NCBI RefSeq assembly: GCF_036967215.1 | Contig: NZ_CP146016.1 | Coordinates: 214,501-278,500 of the forward strand | Direction of reading: 5' to 3' | Source: Sulfolobus tengchongensis | GTDB lineage: Archaea; Thermoproteota; Thermoprotei_A; Sulfolobales; Sulfolobaceae | Length of the DNA: 64,000 nucleotides | Shown here: positions 15,723 through 26,738 of the stretch, piece after piece | Layout: each line of letters starts with the position of its first letter | How positions within the stretch are numbered: the first letter of the stretch is position 1 | Made by a program: the position numbers and the translations under genes | The notes under the pieces: model-generated | The model's database searches: none | Seen by the model: the letters and a program-made list of their open reading frames with translations, nothing else | What the model was told of the DNA's origin: nothing

Positions 15723-16757
15723 ATGCAAGAATTTAGATTTTTAATCGAGCGAAATAATCAAGCTTACATATTAGCGGGAGAAGAAGCATTACTTACTTCA
15801 ATAGTTAATGGAGCTCAACCAGTTGTTAGATTTGTTATATTTGATCCTCCTGCGGTACTTGTTGGCTATCACCAAGCAGTAGATCAAGAGGTCAATATAG
15901 AAGAAGTACGAAAGAGAAATTGGGATATTGGTAGAAGACCTACCGGTGGAGGTACCATCATAATGGGGCCATGGCAGTTAGGGTGGGAAATATACGCAAG
16001 TAATGATGTTCTAGGATATACGCCAGAAAACGCTATAAAATATGGTGCTAAGGGAGTGATAAAAACTTTGGAAAAATTAGGTATAAAAGCATCGTTTAGA
16101 CCAAAAAATGACGTTGAAGTTAATGGAAGGAAGATTTCAGGCATTGGAGCGTTTTCGGAGGGGAGATATGTCGCAGTCACTGGTACGCTATTACTAGACT
16201 TTGATGCAGACGCAATGATTTCAGTACTTAGACTGTCATCTGAAAAACTTAGAGATAAGCTAGCCAAGGACTTTAAAGATAGACTAACGTGGATTAATAA
16301 AGAGTTAGTAAAACCAATAGATATGGAGGAATTAATAAATATTGCCAAAGAGTCATTCGCAGAAGCGCTTGAAGTTAAATTATTAGACAGTAACTATACT
16401 GAATTAGAGAAAAAAAGTATAAGTGAGTTAGCCTTAAAGTACTCTTCGCCAGAGTGGATATTCAATTTAAGAAAGCCATTAATTGGGGATGATATAAGAT
16501 ATACGGAGAGGAAATTTCCTGGAGGTTTAGTGAAAGTTCAGATAAAGTTGACTGGTAGGAATTTAATAGAGTCTATAATAATTACTGGCGATTTCTTTAT
16601 TGAACCAAGAACTGCAATATATGATTTAGAAGCCAGATTAAAGTGGAGCAGAATTGAGGATATAGAACGGGAAGTTAAAGAGTGGTTTAGAAACGTGAGT
16701 ACGATAGGCATAACTGAGGAAGATCTCATAAATTTAATTAAAGAGGTGTTAAAATGA
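15723..16757 (+). CDS. lplA: Lipoate-protein ligase, fused LplA-LplB type
   Basis: 344 residues. The first 240 are the LplA catalytic domain, with RRPTGGGTIIM (about 77-87) and KNDVEVNGRKISGIG (about 127-141), which bind lipoyl-AMP and substrate. The last 90 (WIFNLRKPLIGDDIRYTERKF onward) match the accessory LplB domain. Bacteria and archaea with sHdr use such a fused ligase, sLpl(AB), to load lipoate or octanoate on LbpA. ATG is leaderless (TTTTTATATTA 28 nt upstream). The next gene starts 4 bp before its stop; both radical SAM genes follow in the same operon. Confidence 0.92.
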   Translation: MQEFRFLIERNNQAYILAGEEALLTSIVNGAQPVVRFVIFDPPAVLVGYHQAVDQEVNIEEVRKRNWDIGRRPTGGGTIIMGPWQLGWEIYASNDVLGYTPENAIKYGAKGVIKTLEKLGIKASFRPKNDVEVNGRKISGIGAFSEGRYVAVTGTLLLDFDADAMISVLRLSSEKLRDKLAKDFKDRLTWINKELVKPIDMEELINIAKESFAEALEVKLLDSNYTELEKKSISELALKYSSPEWIFNLRKPLIGDDIRYTERKFPGGLVKVQIKLTGRNLIESIIITGDFFIEPRTAIYDLEARLKWSRIEDIEREVKEWFRNVSTIGITEEDLINLIKEVLK

Positions 16758-17647
16758 GACCATTATTCTTTTATGCACCAAACCTAAAACGATATGAAAC
16801 AGACTTTTTGGATTCTAAGAAAGGATGGAAAGCATTATCAGTAACTGGAACATATTGTGCGTTTAATTGTAAGCATTGTGGAAAGAGGGTACTAGAAACC
16901 ATGATAGATGGCTCTAATCAAGCTAGACTTGAGGACGAGTTAGTGAAAGCAGTAATGAGAGGAGATAAGGGAATCATATTATCTGGTGGTTCTTCTATAA
17001 GAGGTGATGTTCCAATATGGCGATATTCTAACACATTAAGAAGATATTCTGAGAAATTGACTATAATTGCTCATACTGGTGTAGTTAAGAGTGAGGATAT
17101 AGCAATAAAATTTAAAGAGAGTGGCGTCAAGATTGCACTACTTGACATGGTTGCTGATAACGAGACAATTAGAGATGTATTAGGTCAACCATTTACTGTT
17201 GAAGATTACCTTAATTCCTTTAAGTATCTAAAGAAGGTCGGAATAAAAATAGTTCCACATGTTATCTTAGGGTTAAGTAAGAGAGGTATAAAAGGTGATT
17301 TAGAAGCAATAAAATTACTTACAGAAGTTAATCCAGACGCTTTAATAATCGTAGGTCTAATGCCTTTAATGGGAACAGAGATGGGTAACTCTACGCCTCC
17401 GACACCGGAAGATATGATAGAGGGGTTAAAGTTGGCTAGGGATACATTTTCTAACATTCCAATAAATTTAGGTTGTGCAAGACCTAGAGGTAAATCTTAT
17501 ATTAAAGTCGAAAAGTTTGCAGTAGACTATGATATAGACGCAATTGCCTTTCCGGAGGAAGAGACTTATGAATACGCTAAAGGTAAGAGAGAAATATTCT
17601 TAAGTAGTGCATGTTGCGGTAATGTAGTTATAGATATATTAAGGTGA
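16754..17647 (+). CDS. Radical SAM protein, LipS1/LipS2-type lipoyl synthase part
   Basis: 297 residues. The radical SAM cluster motif C-x3-C-x2-C is CAFNCKHC (residues 36-43), followed by a TIM-barrel with a GGSS glycine motif (about 78). Additional cysteines in LGCARPRG and a terminal SSACCGN may hold an auxiliary cluster, as lipoyl synthases need a second cluster that gives sulfur. Operon with lplA (ATGA overlap) and with the next radical SAM gene matches the LipS1/LipS2 pair that replaces LipA in sulfur oxidisers and Thermococcus. Which of the two names applies is not decided here. Confidence 0.85.
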   Translation: MRPLFFYAPNLKRYETDFLDSKKGWKALSVTGTYCAFNCKHCGKRVLETMIDGSNQARLEDELVKAVMRGDKGIILSGGSSIRGDVPIWRYSNTLRRYSEKLTIIAHTGVVKSEDIAIKFKESGVKIALLDMVADNETIRDVLGQPFTVEDYLNSFKYLKKVGIKIVPHVILGLSKRGIKGDLEAIKLLTEVNPDALIIVGLMPLMGTEMGNSTPPTPEDMIEGLKLARDTFSNIPINLGCARPRGKSYIKVEKFAVDYDIDAIAFPEEETYEYAKGKREIFLSSACCGNVVIDILR

Positions 17648-17654
17648 AAGCTTT

Positions 17655-18710
17655 ATGACCCTTCGTCTAGTTTCTAGTCCAGATTGGGTAAGATTAAGTT
17701 TCGGCGCAGATATGGTTCTAGGTTTTTCTCCCGGGATATTTTTGAAGGGGGCTCTAAATACTACAATTAATTTACTTCAATACTACCCAGATGGATGCAA
17801 AGCTAATTGTCTATATTGTGGTCAAGCTAGAGAAGTTGCTAATGGACCAGAATGTAAGACCTTAATAAGAGTAGAATGGCCACTAAGGCCCTTAAATGAA
17901 GTAATAAAGAGAATATATGAAAGGCAGGGTAATCCAGAATACGGTCTTCAAAGGATATGTGTAGGACAACTAGCTCATCCTAGAGCTTCCCCAGATGCCA
18001 TAGAAATAACAAGGAGGATTAGAGATGCTGGCATAGAATTACAAATCTCAGAATTAGTTACTGCAACTTACACGTTTAAACATCATATGATAGAGATGAG
18101 AAAAGCTGGAGCTAATATGATAGATGTTGCAATAGATGCTGCTAGTGAAAGATTATTTGACGAATTAAGAGGAAAGAAAGCGAGGAGCATGCACTCATGG
18201 AAGAGGTATTTAGAGGCAATAGATGAAGCCGTTGAAGTATTTGGGAAAAAGAATGCAGGTATTCATCTAATAATAGGGTTAGGAGAGACGGAAAAAGAAG
18301 CTATAGATCTTATGTGGTATGCACATACTAGGGGTGCTAAGATTTCGCTTTTTGCATTTTATCCAGAAACTGGTACTCCTATGGAAAATAAGAAACCAGT
18401 TCCAGTTAATGTTTATAGAAGAATGCAAATAGCTAGATGGCTAATTGAAAATGATATTGTTAATATAAGCTCATTTAGGTTTAATGAGAGAGGGGAGTTA
18501 ATAGATATTGAACTACCAGACGATATAACTTTGGACGAGATAGCACCAGCATTCATGACTAGTGGTTGTCCCGGCTGTAATAGACCATATTCTAATGAAA
18601 GGCCAGGTAAGGTATTAAAAAACATTCCCTGGTATCCTAGCAAGGAAATGGCTTTACGTGCAGTTAAAGCGTCAAGGTTGGAATCATTGATAAATAAATT
18701 AGCGAGATAG
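17655..18710 (+). CDS. Radical SAM protein, LipS1/LipS2-type lipoyl synthase part
   Basis: 351 residues. The cluster motif is CKANCLYC (about residues 53-60), in a BioB-like context. The C-terminus has CPGCNRPYSNERPG, a Cys pair with Asn-Arg-Pro and Ser that could hold the auxiliary cluster. With the preceding protein it should insert two sulfur atoms into octanoyl groups on a carrier protein. The gene is 7 bp after the first radical SAM gene and 2 bp before the M23-like gene, all in one transcript. Confidence 0.85.
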   Translation: MTLRLVSSPDWVRLSFGADMVLGFSPGIFLKGALNTTINLLQYYPDGCKANCLYCGQAREVANGPECKTLIRVEWPLRPLNEVIKRIYERQGNPEYGLQRICVGQLAHPRASPDAIEITRRIRDAGIELQISELVTATYTFKHHMIEMRKAGANMIDVAIDAASERLFDELRGKKARSMHSWKRYLEAIDEAVEVFGKKNAGIHLIIGLGETEKEAIDLMWYAHTRGAKISLFAFYPETGTPMENKKPVPVNVYRRMQIARWLIENDIVNISSFRFNERGELIDIELPDDITLDEIAPAFMTSGCPGCNRPYSNERPGKVLKNIPWYPSKEMALRAVKASRLESLINKLAR

Positions 18711-19499
18711 CAATGTACATACCAGATGGTTCCTTAATAAGCTATTTTTCAAGTGGGTTCCCCGCACATATAAAGGTAAAAGCCATAGATTTATCTTCTC
18801 CGAATTTTGAAATGTTTTATTCTCCGGTAGAGGGTGAAGTAATAGATATCGTACGATTTAACATAGGAAGACCAAATGTTTTTTCTAAAACAAACTATGA
18901 TTACATGATACTAATTAGAAATGGTAACAGATTGATAAAGATTCTTCATGTTATGCCTTTCATAGAAAAAGGGGAATACGTTAAAGAAGGTCAAATAATA
19001 GGAAACTTTTTAGAAACCCCCTATACTGGGGGTGATTTTCCTCATGCCCACATAGAAGGTATCCCAGTAAGGTTACCTAAAATTTCAAAATATAATGAAT
19101 CTAAAATTGGGATTGTGTATAAGAAAAACAAACAGTTTTTCGATGTTATAGTAAAAGATTATGCGGAAGCAGGCAAGTTAAGAGGATTAGGATGTTGTGG
19201 AGGGCTGTTAAATGCGAGTTTACCTTATGCTTGTTATGGAGGAATTATTGGAGGCTATAGGGAGCCTTTGAAGCTTTATGGATTGAACTTAGGATATGTT
19301 AGAGTCAAGCGCAAAACATATGTATTGTTTGAAGGAAGGAAAGGCCTTTTAAGGAGATGGGAAGAGGAGGCATCTTTTAAAGTTTTATCAAATAAACCAA
19401 TTTGTGGCTTTACATTTATGGAAGCAGTATTATCTTACAGCGGATATCCAATGGTTAGATTCTTTCTAAACGATTCAAATCTAAATGAGGGTGATGAAA

Positions 19500-21797
<2,298 letters not shown>

Positions 21798-21802
21798 TTA
21801 AT

Positions 21803-22138
21803 ATGTTTGCAGTTATCTCGCCTAGTGCGTTTAACAAACTAAAAGAGCTTATTAATATAGGTAAGAAATACAAATTAGTTATTACGACATTAGGAGTTTC
21901 TTTTGCAATAAAGAATGGTATTGATATTGACTATGCCCTGGATAATGGTGTGATAGTCAGAGCATTCTCTCATAAACCACCTAAAGTAGGAGATTTGCCT
22001 CTATACGAATCTGAAGCAATAATGGTTGCCCTAGAACTGAACGGCATACTTATAGCTGAAAATAGAGACGTTTTGGCTAAGGCTAGAGAGCTAGGCGTCA
22101 ATGCGACTACTCTTGAAGAGCTCTTAGCATCATTTTAA
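21803..22138 (+). CDS. PIN-domain-like protein
   Basis: 111 residues. It begins with FAVISPSAFNKL, has YESEAIMVALELNGILIAENRDVLAKARELG in the second half, the usual PIN-like order (acidic residue in a helix, then strand and ENRDV), and ends in a helix. The first Asp of a normal PIN site appears as Ser, so nuclease activity is doubtful. There is no antitoxin gene next to it. TATA-like ATTAATTAAT is centred 27.5 nt before the ATG. Its end overlaps the leftward gene at 22107 by 32 bp. Confidence 0.6.
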   Translation: MFAVISPSAFNKLKELINIGKKYKLVITTLGVSFAIKNGIDIDYALDNGVIVRAFSHKPPKVGDLPLYESEAIMVALELNGILIAENRDVLAKARELGVNATTLEELLASF

Positions 22139-22664
22139 GGATAACAATAGAAGGAAATCCACCTGGTATTTCTACACGGCTATTAAATACTATCTTAGGT
22201 ACGCTCAAAACCCTATACTTTTCCTTTTCTTCCTCATATTCTGTAACATCGTAGATTTCTAGCTCAACATTTTCATTTATTTGAGCAACTTGATATAGAA
22301 ACTCAGCCGTAATTGGACATTTAGTGCAATCTGGAGTTACGAAAAGCTTAACGTTACCCTTAATCTTCTTAGCTAATTCTAACTCCTTCTCATCTAAATT
22401 GACCACGTTATTAGAAATTCTAATTAATGAATTAAGAAATGGCCATAACTCGTTTACTATGGGTATCCCGTAATATGTGAAGTAAATTCTGTTGTCCTTA
22501 ATGACCTTCGCAAAGGGTCTGTTACAGTCCTGGATTGTTTCTACGTTAACAAAATCTTTAAACTGATAAAACAATTCCTCTCCTTTACACTCTTGTATCT
22601 TTATATTTCCTTCTTTCGCCTTGATAGCACTTAGATATTGCTTGATAACGTAATCATAGCTCAT
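22107..22664 (-). CDS. Thioredoxin/glutaredoxin-like protein
   Basis: 185 residues resembling archaeal protein disulfide oxidoreductase with two thioredoxin folds. The second fold has VTPDCTKCP, the CxxC active site, and the cis-proline loop VLSVPKIVF; the first fold lacks CxxC. It is the last gene of a four-gene leftward operon with dsrE2B, a dihydrolipoamide dehydrogenase-like gene and a hypothetical gene, with 4-bp overlap. It probably reduces disulfides or persulfides in the sulfur pathway. Confidence 0.8.
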   Translation of the reverse strand: MSYDYVIKQYLSAIKAKEGNIKIQECKGEELFYQFKDFVNVETIQDCNRPFAKVIKDNRIYFTYYGIPIVNELWPFLNSLIRISNNVVNLDEKELELAKKIKGNVKLFVTPDCTKCPITAEFLYQVAQINENVELEIYDVTEYEEEKEKYRVLSVPKIVFNSRVEIPGGFPSIVILKMMLRALQE

Positions 22665-23005
22665 AAGAAGTACCTCAAACTTTCTATACCCTCTAATGCC
22701 TTAATAATTGAGTTTTCTAAATCTTCTCTATTTTGAAACTTCTTAATAATATATATTGTTGCATTATCTAGTTTATATTCCAGTGGAGCTCCCAATCCTT
22801 GAGAGATTCTGGAAGCTCTAGCATACCTTATCCCCATTCCAATAAGATCATCTAAACTCTCCCTACCTGTTGGCAACGGTATAGGTAGAAATATAGTTAA
22901 ATTTTCAATAAAAAACTCGTAATTGTCCATTAGTATTCTCTCCCTCTGTCCCTCAATAACTATTGTAAATCCCTTTCTTTTTAAATAATCCTCAAGTTTT
23001 GTCAT
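22661..23005 (-). CDS. Hypothetical protein in the sulfur operon
   Basis: 114 residues, alpha/beta, no cysteines, with a proline-rich loop (LPIPLPTGRESL). I do not recognise the family. It overlaps the stop of the Lpd-like gene by 14 bp and the start of the thioredoxin-like gene by 4 bp, so it belongs to the operon. It may be an accessory subunit of the Lpd-like protein. Confidence 0.6.
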   Translation of the reverse strand: MTKLEDYLKRKGFTIVIEGQRERILMDNYEFFIENLTIFLPIPLPTGRESLDDLIGMGIRYARASRISQGLGAPLEYKLDNATIYIIKKFQNREDLENSIIKALEGIESLRYFL

Positions 23006-24329
23006 TTGTTCTCCTATACCTATCTACGTCCATATCAAAAAAGCCCTTTGCTGTGTTAACTATCGCCTCAGATAGCGATGGATGGACAAATGGCATTAAG
23101 GCCAAATTTTCAACTTTAATTTTACTGTTAATTGCTAATGTCAGAATATTAATCAACTCTTCAGACTTATCCCCAATTACCTCTCCGAAAACTATCTCGC
23201 CATTTTTATTTATTCCTATCTTGACATAACCATCTCTTATGCCATTGATTATTGCCCTAGTCGTTGCATTAAAGTAAAAAATCGAAAATTTATTAGCATC
23301 TTTCTCCTCGCCTACTATACCAACTTGAGGGTCTGTATATAATACTTGAGGTATCTTATATCCATTTATTTTATGTAGGAGAGATTTTTCATCCATTATA
23401 TGTAATGATGCTACTACTGCGTCAAAAATTGCAGAGTGAGCGGTTTTTCTTTCCTTATTGGTAACGTCACCTATTGCATAAATATTTCCCTTTGCTTGTT
23501 TGTATTCATTAACAATCACTCCACATTCATTAGTATATAAGCCAATTTTTTCAACACCCTTTGGAAGTTGTGGCTCTCTGCCAGTGGCATAAACTATTAT
23601 CTCCCCATGAAACTCTCCCTTGTTAGTGAAAACTCCCTCGCCATGTATTCTATTAATTTGCACATTCTCTACTAAATTGACTCCATCAAATTCTAACGAA
23701 TCTCTAACTGATCTTCTAGCGTCCTCTGAAAGATTAGGCAATATTGTAGCTTTAGATAATAATGTAATGGTTGAACCTAGTCTGGAGAAGAACTGCGCTA
23801 TTTCCACTCCAGCGTAACCTCCGCCTATAATCACCATAGATTCTGGTATTTCATTCAAATTAACCGCTTCATCTTCACTAATAGCATACTCTATACCCTT
23901 TATGTTGGGTATTTTAGGCTTAGATCCAGTTGCTATAATTAGTTTGTCAAATTCTACGACTTTTTCATTTATCTTTATTTCATTAGGTGAAATAATTTCA
24001 GCCTCTCCTATTTCTGTTTCGCCACCAGCATCCTCAATAAGTTTTTTCCCCGCATTTGAAAGATATTCTACTATCTCATTTCTCTTCTGGAGAGCGTTTC
24101 TATATTCAACTTTTCCTTCTAATCCTAAGTAATAGGCAACCTCTTTGAGCCTAGTCAACAAAAAAGTTACATCAAAAAGAAAAATACTTGGAACACAGCC
24201 AGAATTTACGCATACGCCCCCAAACTTCTTCTTCTCTATGACTAATGTTCTTTTACCCTTTCTTGCTAATATACTTCCTGCAATATAGCCTGCAGTCCCC
24301 CCACCTATTACCACGACATCGTATCTCAT
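22992..24329 (-). CDS. Dihydrolipoamide dehydrogenase-like flavoprotein
   Basis: 445 residues of the two-dinucleotide-binding disulfide reductase family. FAD motif GGGTAG near residue 9, redox pair in GGVCVNSGCVPS (about 38-49), NAD motif IGGGYAGVEIAQFF (about 168), IYAIGDVTN for FAD, and a C-terminal HPSLSEA with catalytic His and Glu. It should move electrons between NAD(H) and a dithiol such as dihydrolipoamide. Next to dsrE genes and the sHdr set, its substrate is likely the lipoyl group on LbpA; this is inferred. 12 bp after dsrE2B. Confidence 0.88.
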   Translation of the reverse strand: MRYDVVVIGGGTAGYIAGSILARKGKRTLVIEKKKFGGVCVNSGCVPSIFLFDVTFLLTRLKEVAYYLGLEGKVEYRNALQKRNEIVEYLSNAGKKLIEDAGGETEIGEAEIISPNEIKINEKVVEFDKLIIATGSKPKIPNIKGIEYAISEDEAVNLNEIPESMVIIGGGYAGVEIAQFFSRLGSTITLLSKATILPNLSEDARRSVRDSLEFDGVNLVENVQINRIHGEGVFTNKGEFHGEIIVYATGREPQLPKGVEKIGLYTNECGVIVNEYKQAKGNIYAIGDVTNKERKTAHSAIFDAVVASLHIMDEKSLLHKINGYKIPQVLYTDPQVGIVGEEKDANKFSIFYFNATTRAIINGIRDGYVKIGINKNGEIVFGEVIGDKSEELINILTLAINSKIKVENLALMPFVHPSLSEAIVNTAKGFFDMDVDRYRRTNDKT

Positions 24330-24341
24330 GCTAGATCATTT

Positions 24342-24743
24342 TTAGAAGAATAGTGTCCTATCAGCATCCATTGTTAAATCAATTAGTGTTGACCCGCCTA
24401 CTAGTTCTACACCTTCTACTACATCATCTTCTTTCATGTGGCACATATCCTTTAAACTTTGTATGCAGACGTACATTTTTACTCCATTATCTTTTGCCAT
24501 GTCAAAGAATCGGATAAATGGATTGTTACCCTTTTTCCTCTCTTCCTCTTGCCATTTCTTATCCAATAGTTTAGGCCCCTTTATCATGAAGAAAACTGAG
24601 GTTTCGTATTCCATTGAAGCTGCTATTGATGCCATAAACAAGGGTGCGTAAGTCCTATCTAAATCTTCTGGGCCATGTGTAACAACAATCAGTATTTTCT
24701 TTTTTTGTTCTTCTTCTTGGCTTTGAGTCTGAGCCTGGGCCAT
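24342..24743 (-). CDS. dsrE2B: DsrE-family protein (DsrE2B-like)
   Basis: 133 residues. After an acidic Gln/Glu-rich start comes the DsrE fold: [42 protein letters not shown] and a final strand. The Cys in [10 protein letters not shown] corresponds to the DsrE2-type cysteines. In Metallosphaera cuprina the neighbouring order dsrE2B, dsrE3A, tusA is the same, and there DsrE3A and TusA move thiosulfate while DsrE2B did not bind it. First gene of the leftward operon, divergent from dsrE3A. Confidence 0.8.
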   Translation of the reverse strand: MAQAQTQSQEEEQKKKILIVVTHGPEDLDRTYAPLFMASIAASMEYETSVFFMIKGPKLLDKKWQEEERKKGNNPFIRFFDMAKDNGVKMYVCIQSLKDMCHMKEDDVVEGVELVGGSTLIDLTMDADRTLFF

Positions 24744-24797
24744 ATTTTATTACCCAATTATAACTTCTTAAAGAACTTACTTAAATTTTTTATTAAA

Positions 24798-24821
24798 CCA
24801 TTATTCTCTTCTAATAAATGG
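24798..24821. promoter_or_regulatory. Inverted repeat between dsrE2B and dsrE3A
   Basis: CCATTATT and AATAAATGG face each other across a 7-nt spacer, with one unpaired base. It lies midway in the 159-bp divergent promoter region of the sulfur locus and is a candidate regulator site. TATA-like CGTATAAATA for dsrE3A lies near 24879-24888. Confidence 0.35.
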
Positions 24822-24902
24822 TAGAAAATACGAAATAATTAAAATGAATGAAAAGGATAAAGCTTAAATAACTTTAACGTATAAATAGAAAATGGTGAAA
24901 AA

Positions 24903-25334
24903 GTGACTGAAGAAAAGAAGAAAAAACTCTCTATAATAGTCTTTTCCGGTACCATAGATAAATTAATGCCAGTGGGCATTCTTACGTCAGGAGCAGCAGC
25001 ATCTGGGTATGAGGTCAATTTATTCTTCACATTCTGGGGATTACAAGCAATTACAAAAAGGAGCTTAAATAGCCAGCAACCACCCCAGATTGATAAAAAC
25101 TACGAGCAAATGGGCCCGGTAATGATGCAAAAGATGCGAGACATGAAATTCCCAATGTGGCATCAACTAGTTCAACAGGCCAAGGAAGTCGGCGAAGTTA
25201 AAGTTTTTGCTTGCTCCACAACTATGGAATTCTTTGGTATAAAAAGAGAGGACCTAGCAGAGTTTGTAGATGATGTAGTAGGAGTTGCTACATTTTTAGA
25301 TAGAGCAGAAGGGGGAATAACATTATTTATTTAA
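24903..25334 (+). CDS. dsrE3A: DsrE3A sulfurtransferase
   Basis: 143 residues, GTG start after a GGTG ribosome site. DsrE fold with LSIIVFSGTIDKLMPVGIL, GYEVNLFFTFWGL and the active-site cysteine in FACSTTMEFFGI, typical of DsrE3A. It passes thiosulfate or sulfane sulfur between TusA and the sHdr complex in the cytoplasm. It is first in the rightward operon, 3 bp plus a short leader before tusA. Confidence 0.9.
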   Translation: MTEEKKKKLSIIVFSGTIDKLMPVGILTSGAAASGYEVNLFFTFWGLQAITKRSLNSQQPPQIDKNYEQMGPVMMQKMRDMKFPMWHQLVQQAKEVGEVKVFACSTTMEFFGIKREDLAEFVDDVVGVATFLDRAEGGITLFI

Positions 25335-25346
25335 GGGGTGAGTATT

Positions 25347-25589
25347 ATGTCTCAAGAGGTTAGGATTGCTAAGACGTTAGATGTTAGGGGTATGTATTGT
25401 CCTGGTCCAGTTTTGGAGACTGCTAAGGCTATTAAGCAGATTAATGTGGGTGAGGTTCTTGAGGTTTTGGCTACTGATCCAGCTGCAAAACCAGATATTG
25501 AGGCTTGGGCTAGGAGGACTGGAAATCAAATAGTTGACATACAACAGCAAGGAGGAGCGACAAGAATATTAATAAAAAGAATGAAGTAA
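25347..25589 (+). CDS. tusA: TusA sulfur carrier
   Basis: 80 residues from ATG 25347; GGGGTG lies 7 nt upstream (a GTG at 25338 inside that site is in frame but unlikely). CPGP in GMYCPGPVLETAKAI (about residues 18-21) is the sulfur-carrying site. It carries persulfide or thiosulfonate and works with DsrE3A beside it. The gene's codon use (GTT, GGT, ATT, rich in AAG) differs from its neighbours and may reflect high expression. Confidence 0.95.
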   Translation: MSQEVRIAKTLDVRGMYCPGPVLETAKAIKQINVGEVLEVLATDPAAKPDIEAWARRTGNQIVDIQQQGGATRILIKRMK

Positions 25590-25658
25590 GTTAAGCTAGA
25601 ATTCTTTTTTAACAAAGTTTATAAGTATCTAATTCTTCCTATTTAATTGTGAAAAGAT

Positions 25659-26501
25659 ATGGCAACTAAGACTATATTGCCCCCTTTACCAGACGATCCT
25701 AGATTCTTAGATATGTCATATGAAGTTCAAGATTCGCTACCGGAAGAGGAAAGAAACTTATTAAGCAATCTTAAACCTGAAGAGAGGGAACTAGCAATAA
25801 AATTCTGGGAGGCAGTAAAAAGTGATTTCAGGTTTAATGAGTATTTAAGAGGTTGTCTTAACTGCGGTGTTTGTACCTCGTCATGTCCAGCTGCTAAGTT
25901 TTATGATTTCGGCCCAAGAGAAATGATACAATATATGATGAGAGATTCTGTTGATAAAATATGGGAGTTTGTAAATAAGAAAGTTTGGGCTTGTGTTCAA
26001 TGTTATACATGTTCGATGAGATGCCCATTTAATAATGAAATTGCAGGTTTAATAATGTTATTAAGAGAGTATGCGGTAAAGTTCGGACTACAATCTGCTA
26101 AAGAAGTATTAGCCCCTTACAGAAGAGTGTTATTGACAGTGATCACTATGGGAAATCAAGTTACCCCAGATATGATTCAGCCAGAGGCCTTCCCAGACTG
26201 GGGACCACAAGCGGTAGAAGAGTCTAAAAACATGGACGTTTATAGAAAGGCAGTTCCGGTTGATTTGTTGCAGAGGACTGATATAGGTTGGCATGCTTCT
26301 TTACAAACTGCAGTGGAGATGATGACTATATTCATTGAGGCTGGAGTTCTGGATTCGTTAAAGAACGTAGATAAGGATTTATATGATATGATAATGGATA
26401 TTTACGAGGAAAGGAAGCAACAATTAGAGGAAATTAAGGAGAAATGGGAGAAAGGAGAATTAAAAGAAGAGGATCTTCCAGATAGCTGGCTTGAATTATA
26501 A
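25659..26501 (+). CDS. hdrC1: sHdr subunit HdrC1 (iron-sulfur)
   Basis: 280 residues. Two [4Fe-4S] motifs: CLNCGVCTSSCP (about 66-77) and CVQCYTCSMRCP (about 111-122), then a long helical tail with Glu/Lys-rich end. Electron-transfer subunit of the heterodisulfide reductase-like complex, which oxidises sulfane sulfur delivered by TusA/DsrE to sulfite with transfer to LbpA. GTTTATAAG at 25617-25625 is its TATA box; GTGAAAAG is the ribosome site. A T-rich run follows the stop. Confidence 0.93.
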   Translation: MATKTILPPLPDDPRFLDMSYEVQDSLPEEERNLLSNLKPEERELAIKFWEAVKSDFRFNEYLRGCLNCGVCTSSCPAAKFYDFGPREMIQYMMRDSVDKIWEFVNKKVWACVQCYTCSMRCPFNNEIAGLIMLLREYAVKFGLQSAKEVLAPYRRVLLTVITMGNQVTPDMIQPEAFPDWGPQAVEESKNMDVYRKAVPVDLLQRTDIGWHASLQTAVEMMTIFIEAGVLDSLKNVDKDLYDMIMDIYEERKQQLEEIKEKWEKGELKEEDLPDSWLEL

Positions 26502-26520
26502 TTTTTTTAAAAAATATCTT
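26502..26520 (+). terminator. T-rich run after hdrC1
   Basis: Seven T followed by a run of A (26502-26514), an A/T hairpin-like tract immediately after the hdrC1 stop. Sulfolobales transcripts often stop at such T-rich runs. Here it would end or attenuate a dsrE3A-tusA-hdrC1 message ahead of the hdrB1 promoter. Confidence 0.35.
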
Positions 26521-26547
26521 TAGTTTGTGTAAAGTCTATTACTATTT

Positions 26548-26591
26548 AAACTGTATAAACTGTACAATAAAACTGCATGAACTGTATATTA
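26548..26591. promoter_or_regulatory. 22-bp direct repeats before hdrB1
   Basis: Two 22-bp units (26548-26569, 26570-26591), each with two AACTGTA-like half-sites, 9 and 13 bp apart, so four half-sites alternate 9/13/9, and a fifth partial one (AAACTATG) follows. The 22-bp period is about two helix turns. It lies 150-190 bp before hdrB1, upstream of its own TATA box (GTTTATAAAT, about 26697-26706). Confidence 0.5.
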
Positions 26592-26738
26592 AAACTATGA
26601 GTGAGTTGGTTCAATCTGTAACTAACGTTTTTACCTCAAATTGCGAAAAAAATTATATTTATCCTATCATATTGTTAGAAAGAAGTTTTATAATAAAGTT
26701 TATAAATCTGAAATATCTAATATAAATAAGGTGAAATT

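Noticed and set aside
26525-26725. Reading frame of 66 codons between hdrC1 and hdrB1
   Set aside because: It is made of the AACTGTA repeats and AT-rich promoter DNA, has poor composition (Cys/Tyr/Ile/Asn), no ribosome site and no similarity I recognise.
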